Source: CAZEZY01 sp964516635
GTDB taxonomy: Bacteria > Pseudomonadota > Gammaproteobacteria > Burkholderiales > Burkholderiaceae_C
DNA length: 20,799 nt
Reading direction: 5' to 3'
NCBI GenBank assembly: GCA_964516635.1
Contig: CAZEZY010000028.1
Coordinates: 1 to 20,799 of the forward strand
The notes beneath the pieces are model-generated. The model ran no database searches and was not told the origin of the DNA. It was given only the letters and a program-made list of their open reading frames with translations. The position numbers were made by a program, and so were the translations under genes. This document shows, piece by piece, positions 8,011 to 14,272 of the stretch. The stretch's first letter is position 1; each line of letters begins with the position of its first letter.

Positions 8011-8054
8011 CAAAAGGAAGAGCCAGCGGTGGCGTGGGCCGTGGCCGCTGGCTC
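8011..8054 (-). terminator. Strong stem-loop between dctP and dctQ (attenuator or mRNA-stabilising hairpin)
   Basis: GAGCCAGCGG (8020-8029) pairs perfectly with CCGCTGGCTC (8045-8054), a 10-bp stem, with an inner GGC/GCC pairing in the 15-base loop. On the minus strand the stem is followed by TTCCTTTT, a poor but T-rich tail. It lies 17 bases after the dctP stop and before dctQ. Such elements often let binding-protein mRNA accumulate above the membrane-subunit message, by partial termination or 3'-end protection. Confidence 0.6.
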
Positions 8055-8071
8055 GCCGAGAAGGGGTCGCC

Positions 8072-9079
8072 TTACTTCATCTTGGCGATTTCTTCCCGGA
8101 ACTCGGCCAGCACGGCTTTGGCGTTCTTGAGGCCACGGGCTTCGGCAGCGGCTGCCCAGCGGTCTTCAATCACCTGCTGCTTGGCCTTGACTTCGTTCAC
8201 AAAGGCCTCGCTGGCGCGGATGCGCTGCACGCCATTCTGGGTCTGTGCGCCGTCGCGAGAGGCTTTGTCGACCGCATCCCAGCCCTGACCGAACAGACGG
8301 GCCGCGAATTCACCCGAGAGTTTGTCCACCGCCGCTTTCTGCTGGGCATTCAGGCGGTTGTAGGTGTTCTGGTTCATCATGAACACGAAACTCGTGTTGT
8401 ACAGGCCGCCCGGGAAGGTGGTGGCGTGCTTGATCATGTTCAGGTTGAACGAGGCGATCGATTCGTCCGGGAAGAAGGTGCCATCCATGACCCCGGTGGA
8501 AAGCAGTTCGAACGATTCAGGCGCGGGCTTGAGGGTGGTGTTCCAGCCCATGGCGCGCGACAGTTCGTTGATGTTGCCGCCACCAATCCGGAACTTGAGC
8601 GAAGCCACATCGGCCGACGAATTCACCGGCTTTTTGCTGTTGAAGATGATGCCGGGGCCATGGGTGAACACGCCCAGCACTTTGACGCCGCGGTGTTCAC
8701 CGGCAGGCGCGAAGTGCTTCTGATAAATGCGGTTGTAGGCCACCGAGGTGGTCTCGGCGCTGTTGCCCAGGAAGGGGAATTCGGCCACCTGGGTGAACAC
8801 GAAGCGGCCTGGGGTGTAGCCGTCGACGGTGTAGGAGATGTCGGCCAGTCCATCGCGAACGGCATCGTAGGTGCCAGGGGCTGCAACCACGCCGCGAGGC
8901 AGGATGTTGCACTTCAGGGAGCCATTGCTTTCCTTTTCCAGTGCCTCACACCATTTCTGCTGGCTCACGCTGGCCGTATGGGTGGGAGGCAGCCAGGTGG
9001 AAACGGTCAGCACGGTCTGGGCGTAGGCGGCAGTGGTGCCTGCCATGAAGAGGGCGGCGATCAGGGGGCGAAACTTCAC
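8072..9079 (-). CDS. dctP: TRAP transporter substrate-binding protein, DctP family
   Basis: This 335-residue periplasmic receptor would deliver an organic acid to DctQM. Residues 1-20 are a clear Sec signal peptide (MKFRPLIAALFMAGTTAAYA) with a predicted cut before QT. The mature protein shows family blocks: GLADISYTVDGYTPGRF, EFPFLGNSAETT, and VASLKFRIGGG with the arginine that usually binds the substrate carboxylate. Later comes the Phe-rich MDGTFFPDESI segment. Translation starts at GTG, supported by AGGAG 6 bases upstream. It is the first gene of the dctPQM-ligase operon. The spelling of the binding pocket does not let me name the ligand. Confidence 0.95.
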   Translation of the reverse strand: MKFRPLIAALFMAGTTAAYAQTVLTVSTWLPPTHTASVSQQKWCEALEKESNGSLKCNILPRGVVAAPGTYDAVRDGLADISYTVDGYTPGRFVFTQVAEFPFLGNSAETTSVAYNRIYQKHFAPAGEHRGVKVLGVFTHGPGIIFNSKKPVNSSADVASLKFRIGGGNINELSRAMGWNTTLKPAPESFELLSTGVMDGTFFPDESIASFNLNMIKHATTFPGGLYNTSFVFMMNQNTYNRLNAQQKAAVDKLSGEFAARLFGQGWDAVDKASRDGAQTQNGVQRIRASEAFVNEVKAKQQVIEDRWAAAAEARGLKNAKAVLAEFREEIAKMK

Positions 9080-9126
9080 AGATGTCTCCTTCGGGGTGGT
9101 CGCTTATGCGATACAAAATCAAAGAA

Positions 9127-9143
9127 ACATGCGCCTTGCATGT
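9127..9143. promoter_or_regulatory. Inverted repeat upstream of dctP (possible operator)
   Basis: ACATGC (9127-9132) and GCATGT (9138-9143) form a perfect 6-bp inverted repeat with a 5-base centre. It is 48-64 bases upstream of the dctP GTG, within the likely promoter zone. No regulator gene is adjacent, and no convincing -35/-10 pair was found to place it. Confidence 0.35.
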
Positions 9144-9227
9144 AACACTTCACTGTAATCCAAACCGGCCAGTCTGGACACCCATACTTACCCTGAGATG
9201 CGAAAGGTCATGCACCCATCGCACCAA

Positions 9228-9260
9228 CATACGGTTGTGTTTGGTAACCATATTGTTGTG
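9228..9260. promoter_or_regulatory. Tandem 12-bp direct repeats, two helical turns apart, upstream of dctP
   Basis: CATACGGTTGTG (9228-9239) and CATATTGTTGTG (9249-9260) agree at 10 of 12 positions and are spaced 21 bp start to start. The linker holds a TGGTAACCA dyad. They lie about 150-180 bases upstream of dctP in otherwise featureless DNA. Two sites on one helical face suggest cooperative binding of a regulator. Confidence 0.35.
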
Positions 9261-9334
9261 ACGAATGCTTTTCGATGCAAGCCCGCGAGACCCCGAGAAA
9301 ACCCTAGCCTTTGCAGGTCTTCTGACGAACGGGC

Positions 9335-9365
9335 AAAAAAAACCCGGCTTGATAGAAGCCGGGTT
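9335..9365 (-). terminator. Rho-independent terminator of the small RNA
   Basis: On the minus strand, AACCCGGCTT (9365-9356), loop CTATC, and AAGCCGGGTT (9350-9341) form a perfect 10-bp G/C-rich stem, followed at once by six T (9340-9335), eight counting the last two stem bases. It ends the small RNA and could also end read-through from the PIN gene at 9499. Confidence 0.9.
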
Positions 9366-9438
9366 GGAAGCCTTTTTGCTGTCACACACAAAGGCACCCG
9401 CTCAGGGAGGAAAAGCGGGGGGTGTCGAAAGACGACCC
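9335..9438 (-). ncRNA. Candidate small regulatory RNA of about 104 nt with C-rich anti-Shine-Dalgarno loop
   Basis: The transcript is bounded by a promoter at 9446-9475 and the terminator at 9335-9365. Four stem-loops can be read by eye. The first is GGGTCG with CGACACCC (one bulged A) around TCTTT, at about 9438-9419. The second is CCCGCT (9419-9414) with AGCGGG (9402-9397) around an 11-base loop TTTCCTCCCTG (9413-9403). The third is GCCTTT (9395-9390) with AAAGGC (9375-9370). The fourth is the terminator. The first and second helices share the base at 9419, so one pair may open. The second loop is complementary to a strong ribosome binding site (GGGAGGAAA). No sizeable open frame fits: a GTG at 9389 would translate through the terminator. 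The start site is estimated from the -10 position. Comparison with the Rfam family named 'Betaproteobacteria toxic small RNA' is the first check; I cannot confirm a match. Confidence 0.7.
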
Positions 9439-9445
9439 GGGCGCG

Positions 9446-9475
9446 AGTATAAAGCAGACAATGCTAGGTTTGCAA
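9446..9475 (-). promoter_or_regulatory. Sigma-70 promoter of the small RNA
   Basis: On the minus strand, TTGCAA (9475-9470) and TATACT (9451-9446) are separated by 18 bases. Both hexamers are near consensus and sit in a locally less G/C-rich stretch. The expected start is near G9438. A GGAATTTCC dyad (9486-9494) lies 10 bases upstream of the -35 and could be a binding site. The promoter begins 23 bases after the PIN gene stop. Confidence 0.75.
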
Positions 9476-9498
9476 GAACAGATGCGGAATTTCCTATG

Positions 9499-9966
9499 CT
9501 AAAAATGCCGTCCGGAAAAGGGCGAGCCCAGCGGGACCTGCTGATCGGCCAAGGCCCGCCTCAGACGCAAGACCGCCGCGTCTTTGCTCAGCAGGACAGC
9601 CCGGTGCCCGACGGCCAGGTTGATGAACATCTGGTCATCGGCGTCATCGCAGCGGATGCCGCAATCGCTGGACTCGGGAACCAGGCAGGCATGGGCATCA
9701 AAGCAGGCCAGGGCTTGCTGGGTGGTCATCCCCTGACGCACGAGGGCGCGCTGGATGGCCGGGTAGTCCAGAACACGGACCCATTCATCCCTCATGGGGA
9801 CGGTGGCCAGCCAGATGGCACGGCCCTCCACGATCGCGGTGGCCCAGGATGTCAGCGCGGGATCGCGAAAGACCCAGAGGTCGAGCACGCAGTTGGTGTC
9901 AACCACACAACGGGGCACATCGGCCACCGGCAGGCGCGCAGGATCAGGTCGCATCGGCGCCGTCAT
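9499..9966 (-). CDS. PIN-domain putative ribonuclease
   Basis: This protein of about 155 residues has a PIN fold, the nuclease domain of VapC-type toxins and of several RNA-processing enzymes. The acidic metal-binding positions are visible: Asp in VVDTNCVLDL (Asp23), Glu in RDEWVRV (Glu61), Asp in CDDADDQMF, and Asp in LSKDAAVL. The sequence resembles the 'putative toxin component, PIN family' group (COG1569-like). There is no antitoxin gene beside it, and it overlaps the 3' end of an RNA methyltransferase gene by 23 bases. A role in RNA processing or turnover is therefore as likely as a toxin-antitoxin role. The start could also be ATG 9954; neither has a good ribosome binding site. Confidence 0.85.
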   Translation of the reverse strand: MTAPMRPDPARLPVADVPRCVVDTNCVLDLWVFRDPALTSWATAIVEGRAIWLATVPMRDEWVRVLDYPAIQRALVRQGMTTQQALACFDAHACLVPESSDCGIRCDDADDQMFINLAVGHRAVLLSKDAAVLRLRRALADQQVPLGSPFSGRHF

Positions 9967-11221
9967 CCGACCGTTGACGCAAGGGCAAGAGATCGAACCG
10001 GAACAGGCGACATTCGATGGGCCCGTTCCAGAGGGGCACCCGTCGGCTCTCCTTGAAGCGCATCTTTCCCGGCAGCTTGAGGTCGGGGGTGAGCAACCAG
10101 GCGGTCCAGCCTGGGTAGTGCTTCTTCCAGTGGGTCGCAAGTTCGGCAAAGAAAGCCGTGTTTTCCTGTCCGTCGGCATGAACCGCCGATTCGCGACCTT
10201 GAGCGGGCCGGACACGGACCTGCGCAGACTGACCGGCCAGGCCCGCTGCCGCGATCCGCTCACCATAAGGTGGGTTGAGCAGCAGGACCCCGGGGCGAGA
10301 TGCGGGAGGCATGCGCTGAAGGGCATCGCCACCCCGGAACTCGATGGCATGGGCCACACCGGCCCGTTCGGCATTGCGCCGGGCAAAGTCCACCATGCGG
10401 AAGGCCACATCACTGGCAAAGACGAACGGTTGTCCGGCGGGCCACGGACGCTCGGCCGACTCCGCCTGCTGGCGCAAGGCCTGCCAGACATGTGGCTGGA
10501 AAGGCAGCAGCTTTTCGAAACCGAACCGGCGATGCTTGCCAGGGGCCACATTCAGGGCCATGAGCGCCGCCTCGATCGGAACCGTTCCACTGCCGCAGCA
10601 GGGATCGTAGAGCGGAATGGGTTCATGATGGTCATCCCATCCGGTCCAGCCGGTGGCGGCCAGCATCGCTGCCGCCAGGGTTTCCTTCAGGGGGGCATCC
10701 CCTTTGTCCACCCGCCAGCCACGCTTGAACAGGGGTTCGCCCGAGGTGTCGATATAGAGGGTGGCCTCATCCTGCGTCAGGTGGGCAAACACACGCACAT
10801 CAGGCCGCGTGGTGTCCACACTGGGTCGTTCGCCGCGCTTGTCGCGCAGGCGGTCGCAGATGGCGTCCTTGATGCGCAGCGCCGCAAAATTCAGGCTTTT
10901 CAGCGGGCTGTGCTGGGATGTCAGCTCCACCTTGATGGTCTGGCGCGGGGTGAACCAGATTTCCCAGGCCACACCGTGGGCCAGGTGATAGATGTCGTGC
11001 TCATCACGGTAGCGATCCACAGCCAGTCGAACCAGGACACGCTGGGCCAGGCGGCTCTGCAGGTTCAAGGCCATCGTATCTCGCCAGGTTGCCTCCAGGG
11101 ACACACCGGCCCGGTGAGCATGAACCTGGCTCGCAGGCAGGTGGGTGATGCGCGACGCCTCATCGGCCAGATAGGACTCGACCCCGGCAGCGCAGGGCAG
11201 AAAGAGGTGCAGGTGTTGCAT
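9944..11221 (-). CDS. THUMP-domain class I RNA methyltransferase, RlmL-like (23S rRNA m2G family)
   Basis: This 425-residue enzyme resembles the N-terminal half of RlmKL, which makes m2G2445 in 23S rRNA. A THUMP RNA-binding region (about residues 40-160, with LAQRVLVRLA and TPRQTIKVEL) is followed by KRGWR, then a UPF0020 methyltransferase domain with DPCCGSGTVPIEAAL (206-220), FASDV (268-272) and the catalytic NPPYGER (316-322). The NPPY tetrad indicates N-methylation of a base amino group. The start ATG lies 5 bases after the rpoN stop, and no ribosome binding site was seen, so translation may depend on rpoN. Upstream in-frame residues fall inside rpoN and were left out. The name rlmL is plausible, but the exact target is not proven by sequence. 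Confidence 0.9.
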   Translation of the reverse strand: MQHLHLFLPCAAGVESYLADEASRITHLPASQVHAHRAGVSLEATWRDTMALNLQSRLAQRVLVRLAVDRYRDEHDIYHLAHGVAWEIWFTPRQTIKVELTSQHSPLKSLNFAALRIKDAICDRLRDKRGERPSVDTTRPDVRVFAHLTQDEATLYIDTSGEPLFKRGWRVDKGDAPLKETLAAAMLAATGWTGWDDHHEPIPLYDPCCGSGTVPIEAALMALNVAPGKHRRFGFEKLLPFQPHVWQALRQQAESAERPWPAGQPFVFASDVAFRMVDFARRNAERAGVAHAIEFRGGDALQRMPPASRPGVLLLNPPYGERIAAAGLAGQSAQVRVRPAQGRESAVHADGQENTAFFAELATHWKKHYPGWTAWLLTPDLKLPGKMRFKESRRVPLWNGPIECRLFRFDLLPLRQRSDDGADAT

Positions 11222-11226
11222 GGCGT

Positions 11227-12795
11227 TCAGAGCGACTTGCGCAGATTGGCGGGTGCGATCTTGAGCGATTCCCGGTATTTGGCCACGGTGCGGCGGGCAC
11301 ATTCGATGCCCTGCTCCTTGAGCATGTCGGAAATCTGGTTGTCGCTCAGGGGTTTACGGGTGTCTTCGCTGGCCACAAACTGTCGGATCAGCGCCCGGAC
11401 GGCGGTGCTGGAGGCATTGCCGCCGGTTTCGGTGCCCAGTGCCGAACCAAAGAAATACTTCAGTTCAAAGGTGCCGAATGGCGTGGCCATGTACTTGGCG
11501 GTGGTGACACGGCTGATCGTGGATTCGTGCAGGCCGAGTTCGTCGGCAATTTCGCGCAACACCAGCGGCCGCATGGCCAGTTCGCCGTGCATGAAGAAAC
11601 TGCGCTGGCGTTCCACAATCGCACCAGCCACCCGAAGAATGGTGTCAAAGCGCTGCTGGATGTTCTTGATGAACCACCGCGCTTCCTGCAGGCGTTGCTG
11701 CATGCCATGAGACGGTTCGCCCCGAGTCCCGCGCATCGCATTGGCATAAACGTCCTGCACGCGCAGCCGGGGCATGACATCCGGGTTGAGCTGGACTTTG
11801 AAACCTCGACCTTGCGCCGTGACGATGACGTCAGGCACGACCACGTTCCGCTCCACATCGGCAAAACGACGGCCTGGCTTGGGTTCGAGGCGGGCAATCA
11901 GCCCCAGCGCAGCCCGCGCGGTGTCATCCGGACAGCCACAGAGGGCAGCCAGACGGCGGGCATCGCGACGGGCCAGCAACTCCATGGGATGGTCGCACAT
12001 GGCCAGCGCTGCGCGGGATTCAGGCGAGTTGCGCAACTCCAGAATCTGCAGCTTCAGGCACTCGGACAGGGACCGAGCGCCCACCCCCGCGGGCTCCATG
12101 TGATGCAGCCAGTGCAGCGCCGTGCGGAGCGTCTGTGTCCAATGCTCAAGCCTCTCGTGGTGTTCCTCGGCATTCAGGCAGCGGTTGAACCCCTGCATTT
12201 CCTGCACCAGAAGGGCATTCGCCAGTTCCTCGAGGGAGTCGGTGAGGTAGCCATCGTCGTCCAGCGATTCGATCAGGAAAAACAGGCCAGCCGCTTCGTC
12301 GGGGTTCAGGCGCAGCGCCAGTGCCTGTTCATGCAGGTGAGCCGCCAGGGTGATGTGCTCGCTGGCCAGATCGGTGGCCGATGCGGTGTCCTCGTCGTCT
12401 GGCCGTGACCCGTAGGCCGGCGCCTCGCCGCCCCACTCGCTGTCGTCGGGTCGCATGTCGACCGTGCCATCCCCTTCCCAGCTCGTTTCGGTGACCGGCT
12501 CGGCATCACGCGGGTCGGATTCCACAGAGGGGTTCGTGACATCGCTGGCTGTCTCCGAACCCGACCATTCGGCAATCCGGTCGCCCAGGCTGACAGGGGC
12601 ATCCGCCTGATCCAGCCCGAACGATTCACGTTCAGCCTCATCAGAGGCCCGCTCGAGGAAAGGGTTTTCGTCGAGCATCTGCTCGACCTCCTGAGCCATC
12701 TCGAGCGTGCTGAGCTGCAGCAGACGGATGGACTGCTGCAACTGCGGGGTGAGCGCCAGGTGCTGGGAAACCCGAAGCGAGAGCCCTTGCTTCAT
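11227..12795 (-). CDS. rpoN: RNA polymerase sigma-54 factor
   Basis: RpoN directs RNA polymerase to -24/-12 promoters activated by enhancer-binding proteins, controlling nitrogen, motility and carbon functions. The 522-residue protein has the Gln/Leu-rich activator-interaction region I (residues 1-50, QHLALTPQLQQSIRLLQLS), a long acidic Asp/Glu-rich region II (about 50-145), the core-binding domain, a helix-turn-helix (LGLHESTISRVTTAKY) and the C-terminal RpoN box (ARRTVAKYRESL). The start ATG has AAGG 8 bases upstream and follows lptB by 8 bases. Beyond rpoN come an RNA methyltransferase and a PIN gene. The hpf and ptsN genes often found there in other proteobacteria are missing. Confidence 0.97.
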   Translation of the reverse strand: MKQGLSLRVSQHLALTPQLQQSIRLLQLSTLEMAQEVEQMLDENPFLERASDEAERESFGLDQADAPVSLGDRIAEWSGSETASDVTNPSVESDPRDAEPVTETSWEGDGTVDMRPDDSEWGGEAPAYGSRPDDEDTASATDLASEHITLAAHLHEQALALRLNPDEAAGLFFLIESLDDDGYLTDSLEELANALLVQEMQGFNRCLNAEEHHERLEHWTQTLRTALHWLHHMEPAGVGARSLSECLKLQILELRNSPESRAALAMCDHPMELLARRDARRLAALCGCPDDTARAALGLIARLEPKPGRRFADVERNVVVPDVIVTAQGRGFKVQLNPDVMPRLRVQDVYANAMRGTRGEPSHGMQQRLQEARWFIKNIQQRFDTILRVAGAIVERQRSFFMHGELAMRPLVLREIADELGLHESTISRVTTAKYMATPFGTFELKYFFGSALGTETGGNASSTAVRALIRQFVASEDTRKPLSDNQISDMLKEQGIECARRTVAKYRESLKIAPANLRKSL

Positions 12796-12803
12796 GTCGG
12801 GCC

Positions 12804-13562
12804 TTACATGCGGAAATGTTCACCGAGGTAAACCCGGCGTACCTCCGGGTTCTCGATGATCTCGGCCGGTGTGCCCTGGGCCAGAACCCGTCCGTCGCTG
12901 ATGATGCAGGCGTGATCGCAGATGCCCAGGGTCTCCCGGACATTGTGATCGGTGATCAGCACGCCGATGCCGCGTGCCTTGAGAAAACCGATGATGCGCT
13001 GGATCTCGATCACCGCGATCGGATCGATGCCCGCAAAGGGTTCGTCCAGCAAGATGAACCGGGGTCGGTTGGCGAGGGCTCGGGCAATCTCGACGCGGCG
13101 CCGTTCGCCGCCGGACAGGGCGGGGGCGGGGGAGTCTCGCAGGTGAGTGACGTGCAGGTCTTCCAGCAAGCCGGTCAGCCGCTCCTCGATCACGGCTTTG
13201 GACAGGGGCCGTCCAGCCTCATCGGGCTGAAGTTCCAGCACGGCGCGGATGTTTTCCTCAACCGTGAGCTTGCGGAAAATGGACGCCTCCTGGGGGAGGT
13301 AGCCGAGTCCCATGAGCGCACGCCGGTGGATGGGCATCCGCTGAATGGGCTGATCGTCCAGCAGGATCTCGCCCGCATCGGCCCGGATGATCCCGACGAT
13401 CATGTAAAAGGAGGTGGTCTTGCCCGCGCCATTGGGCCCGAGCAGGCCAACCACTTCGCCGCTCCTGACCGACAGCGAGACGTCTTTCACCACCGGACGG
13501 CGGCCGTACGACTTCTGCAAGCCACGAACCACCAGCTGGCTGGAAACGGGTCCAGCGGTCAC
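12804..13562 (-). CDS. lptB: LptB, ATPase of the lipopolysaccharide export ABC transporter
   Basis: LptB powers LptFG to extract lipopolysaccharide from the inner membrane and push it along the LptC-LptA bridge. The 252-residue protein has Walker A GPNGAGKTT (42-50), Q-loop LPQEAS, signature LSGGERRR (149-156), Walker B FILLDEPFAGID (169-180) and the switch histidine in ITDHN. The start is GTG at 13562; it overlaps the lptA stop as GTGA, so translation is coupled to lptA. The length is a little over the usual 240 residues. Gene order lptA-lptB-rpoN is standard and removes doubt about which ABC ATPase this is. Confidence 0.97.
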   Translation of the reverse strand: MTAGPVSSQLVVRGLQKSYGRRPVVKDVSLSVRSGEVVGLLGPNGAGKTTSFYMIVGIIRADAGEILLDDQPIQRMPIHRRALMGLGYLPQEASIFRKLTVEENIRAVLELQPDEAGRPLSKAVIEERLTGLLEDLHVTHLRDSPAPALSGGERRRVEIARALANRPRFILLDEPFAGIDPIAVIEIQRIIGFLKARGIGVLITDHNVRETLGICDHACIISDGRVLAQGTPAEIIENPEVRRVYLGEHFRM

Positions 13563-14218
13563 TGACGAGGCTCCAGTCGCGTACTGGGCGTCAGCGGCTG
13601 CGAGGCCGGAGCCGGGTTGGCTGCTGGCGCGGAGGAAGGCGTGAGCATGGCACGCACACGACCCGTGGGGTTCTCGGCGGTTCTGCCGCTCGCGCCCCCC
13701 TCGACCGTGAAGGTCTCGCGCGTCCCGTTGTAGACAATCCGTGAACCGCGGGTTTCATCGTTCAGGGCGGCGCCCCGGTATCGCCTCAGGACCGCCTGGC
13801 CATTGAAGGTGACGGTGTCGGCCAGGCTGTCGTAATCGATGCGCTCAGCCTCGCCTTCGATGAACTCGTCCAGCCCCTCCCGCTTCTGACGGAAAAAGGC
13901 CGGCTGTGACGCTTTCCCACGAACCAGGCCTGAGGCGTTCCCCTGGGCATCCTGTCGGACCTCGATCTCATGGCCTTTCAGGATGAGGGTTCCTTGGGTC
14001 ACCACCACGTTGCCGGTGAACACGCTGGTCTGGCGGGCATCGTCGTAGCGCAGGCTGTCGGCCTCGATACTCATCGGTTGTTGACGGTCGGCGCGCTCCG
14101 CCCAGGCCGGGGCTCCCAGCAGGCAGAGCCCAATGCACAGCATGGCGACCGGCAGACGCGTCGCAGGCAGCAAGCGGATGGAAGCAGGGATCATGGTCGG
14201 CACGGAAATTGCATTCAT
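13559..14218 (-). CDS. lptA: LptA, periplasmic lipopolysaccharide transport protein
   Basis: LptA forms the periplasmic beta-jellyroll bridge that carries lipopolysaccharide to LptDE. The 219-residue model has an N-terminal signal peptide, with a hydrophobic stretch PVAMLCIGLCLLGAPAWA and a cut before ERAD. The OstA-like domain follows, with MSIEADSLRYDDARQTSVF, GNVVVTQGTLILKG and RIVYNGTRETFTVEGG. The C-terminus is Pro/Ala/Ser-rich. I chose ATG 14218; ATG 14194 is also possible and would shorten only the signal n-region. A promoter lies 9-37 bases upstream. No lptC gene sits immediately before it, unlike the usual kdsC-lptC-lptA order; the next gene on that side is dsbA. Confidence 0.94.
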   Translation of the reverse strand: MNAISVPTMIPASIRLLPATRLPVAMLCIGLCLLGAPAWAERADRQQPMSIEADSLRYDDARQTSVFTGNVVVTQGTLILKGHEIEVRQDAQGNASGLVRGKASQPAFFRQKREGLDEFIEGEAERIDYDSLADTVTFNGQAVLRRYRGAALNDETRGSRIVYNGTRETFTVEGGASGRTAENPTGRVRAMLTPSSAPAANPAPASQPLTPSTRLEPRQ

Positions 14219-14226
14219 TTTGTGGC

Positions 14227-14255
14227 ATTGTAGCCACACCCCGTGCCTTCCCCAA
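14227..14255 (-). promoter_or_regulatory. Promoter of the lptA-lptB-rpoN operon
   Basis: On the minus strand, TTGGGG (14255-14250) and TACAAT (14232-14227) are separated by the ideal 17 bases. The -10 differs from consensus at one base. The expected transcription start (about 14220) is within two or three bases of the chosen lptA ATG at 14218, so the mRNA would have almost no 5' leader. It lies in the 54-base gap between dsbA and lptA. Confidence 0.65.
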
Positions 14256-14272
14256 GCGCAGCGTGAGCGGAA

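Noticed and set aside
9080..9220. Sigma-54 promoter for dctP, as in some dct systems
   Set aside because: No GG-N10-GC element with TGGCAC and TTGC likeness was found on the minus strand in this interval. No sigma-70 pair was convincing either.
9150..9389. Minus-strand small frame starting at GTG 9389 (MCDSKKASNPASIKPGFF)
   Set aside because: It would be translated through the small RNA terminator stem and T-run, has no ribosome binding site, and encodes no known pattern. A tiny peptide is not excluded but is not supported.
9499..9966. PIN gene as half of a VapBC-type toxin-antitoxin module
   Set aside because: No small antitoxin gene lies upstream or downstream. The gene overlaps an RNA methyltransferase gene instead.
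9794..11710. Plus-strand open frame of 638 codons
   Set aside because: It lies opposite the PIN, RNA methyltransferase and rpoN genes, has no recognisable domain, and reflects high-GC antisense openness.
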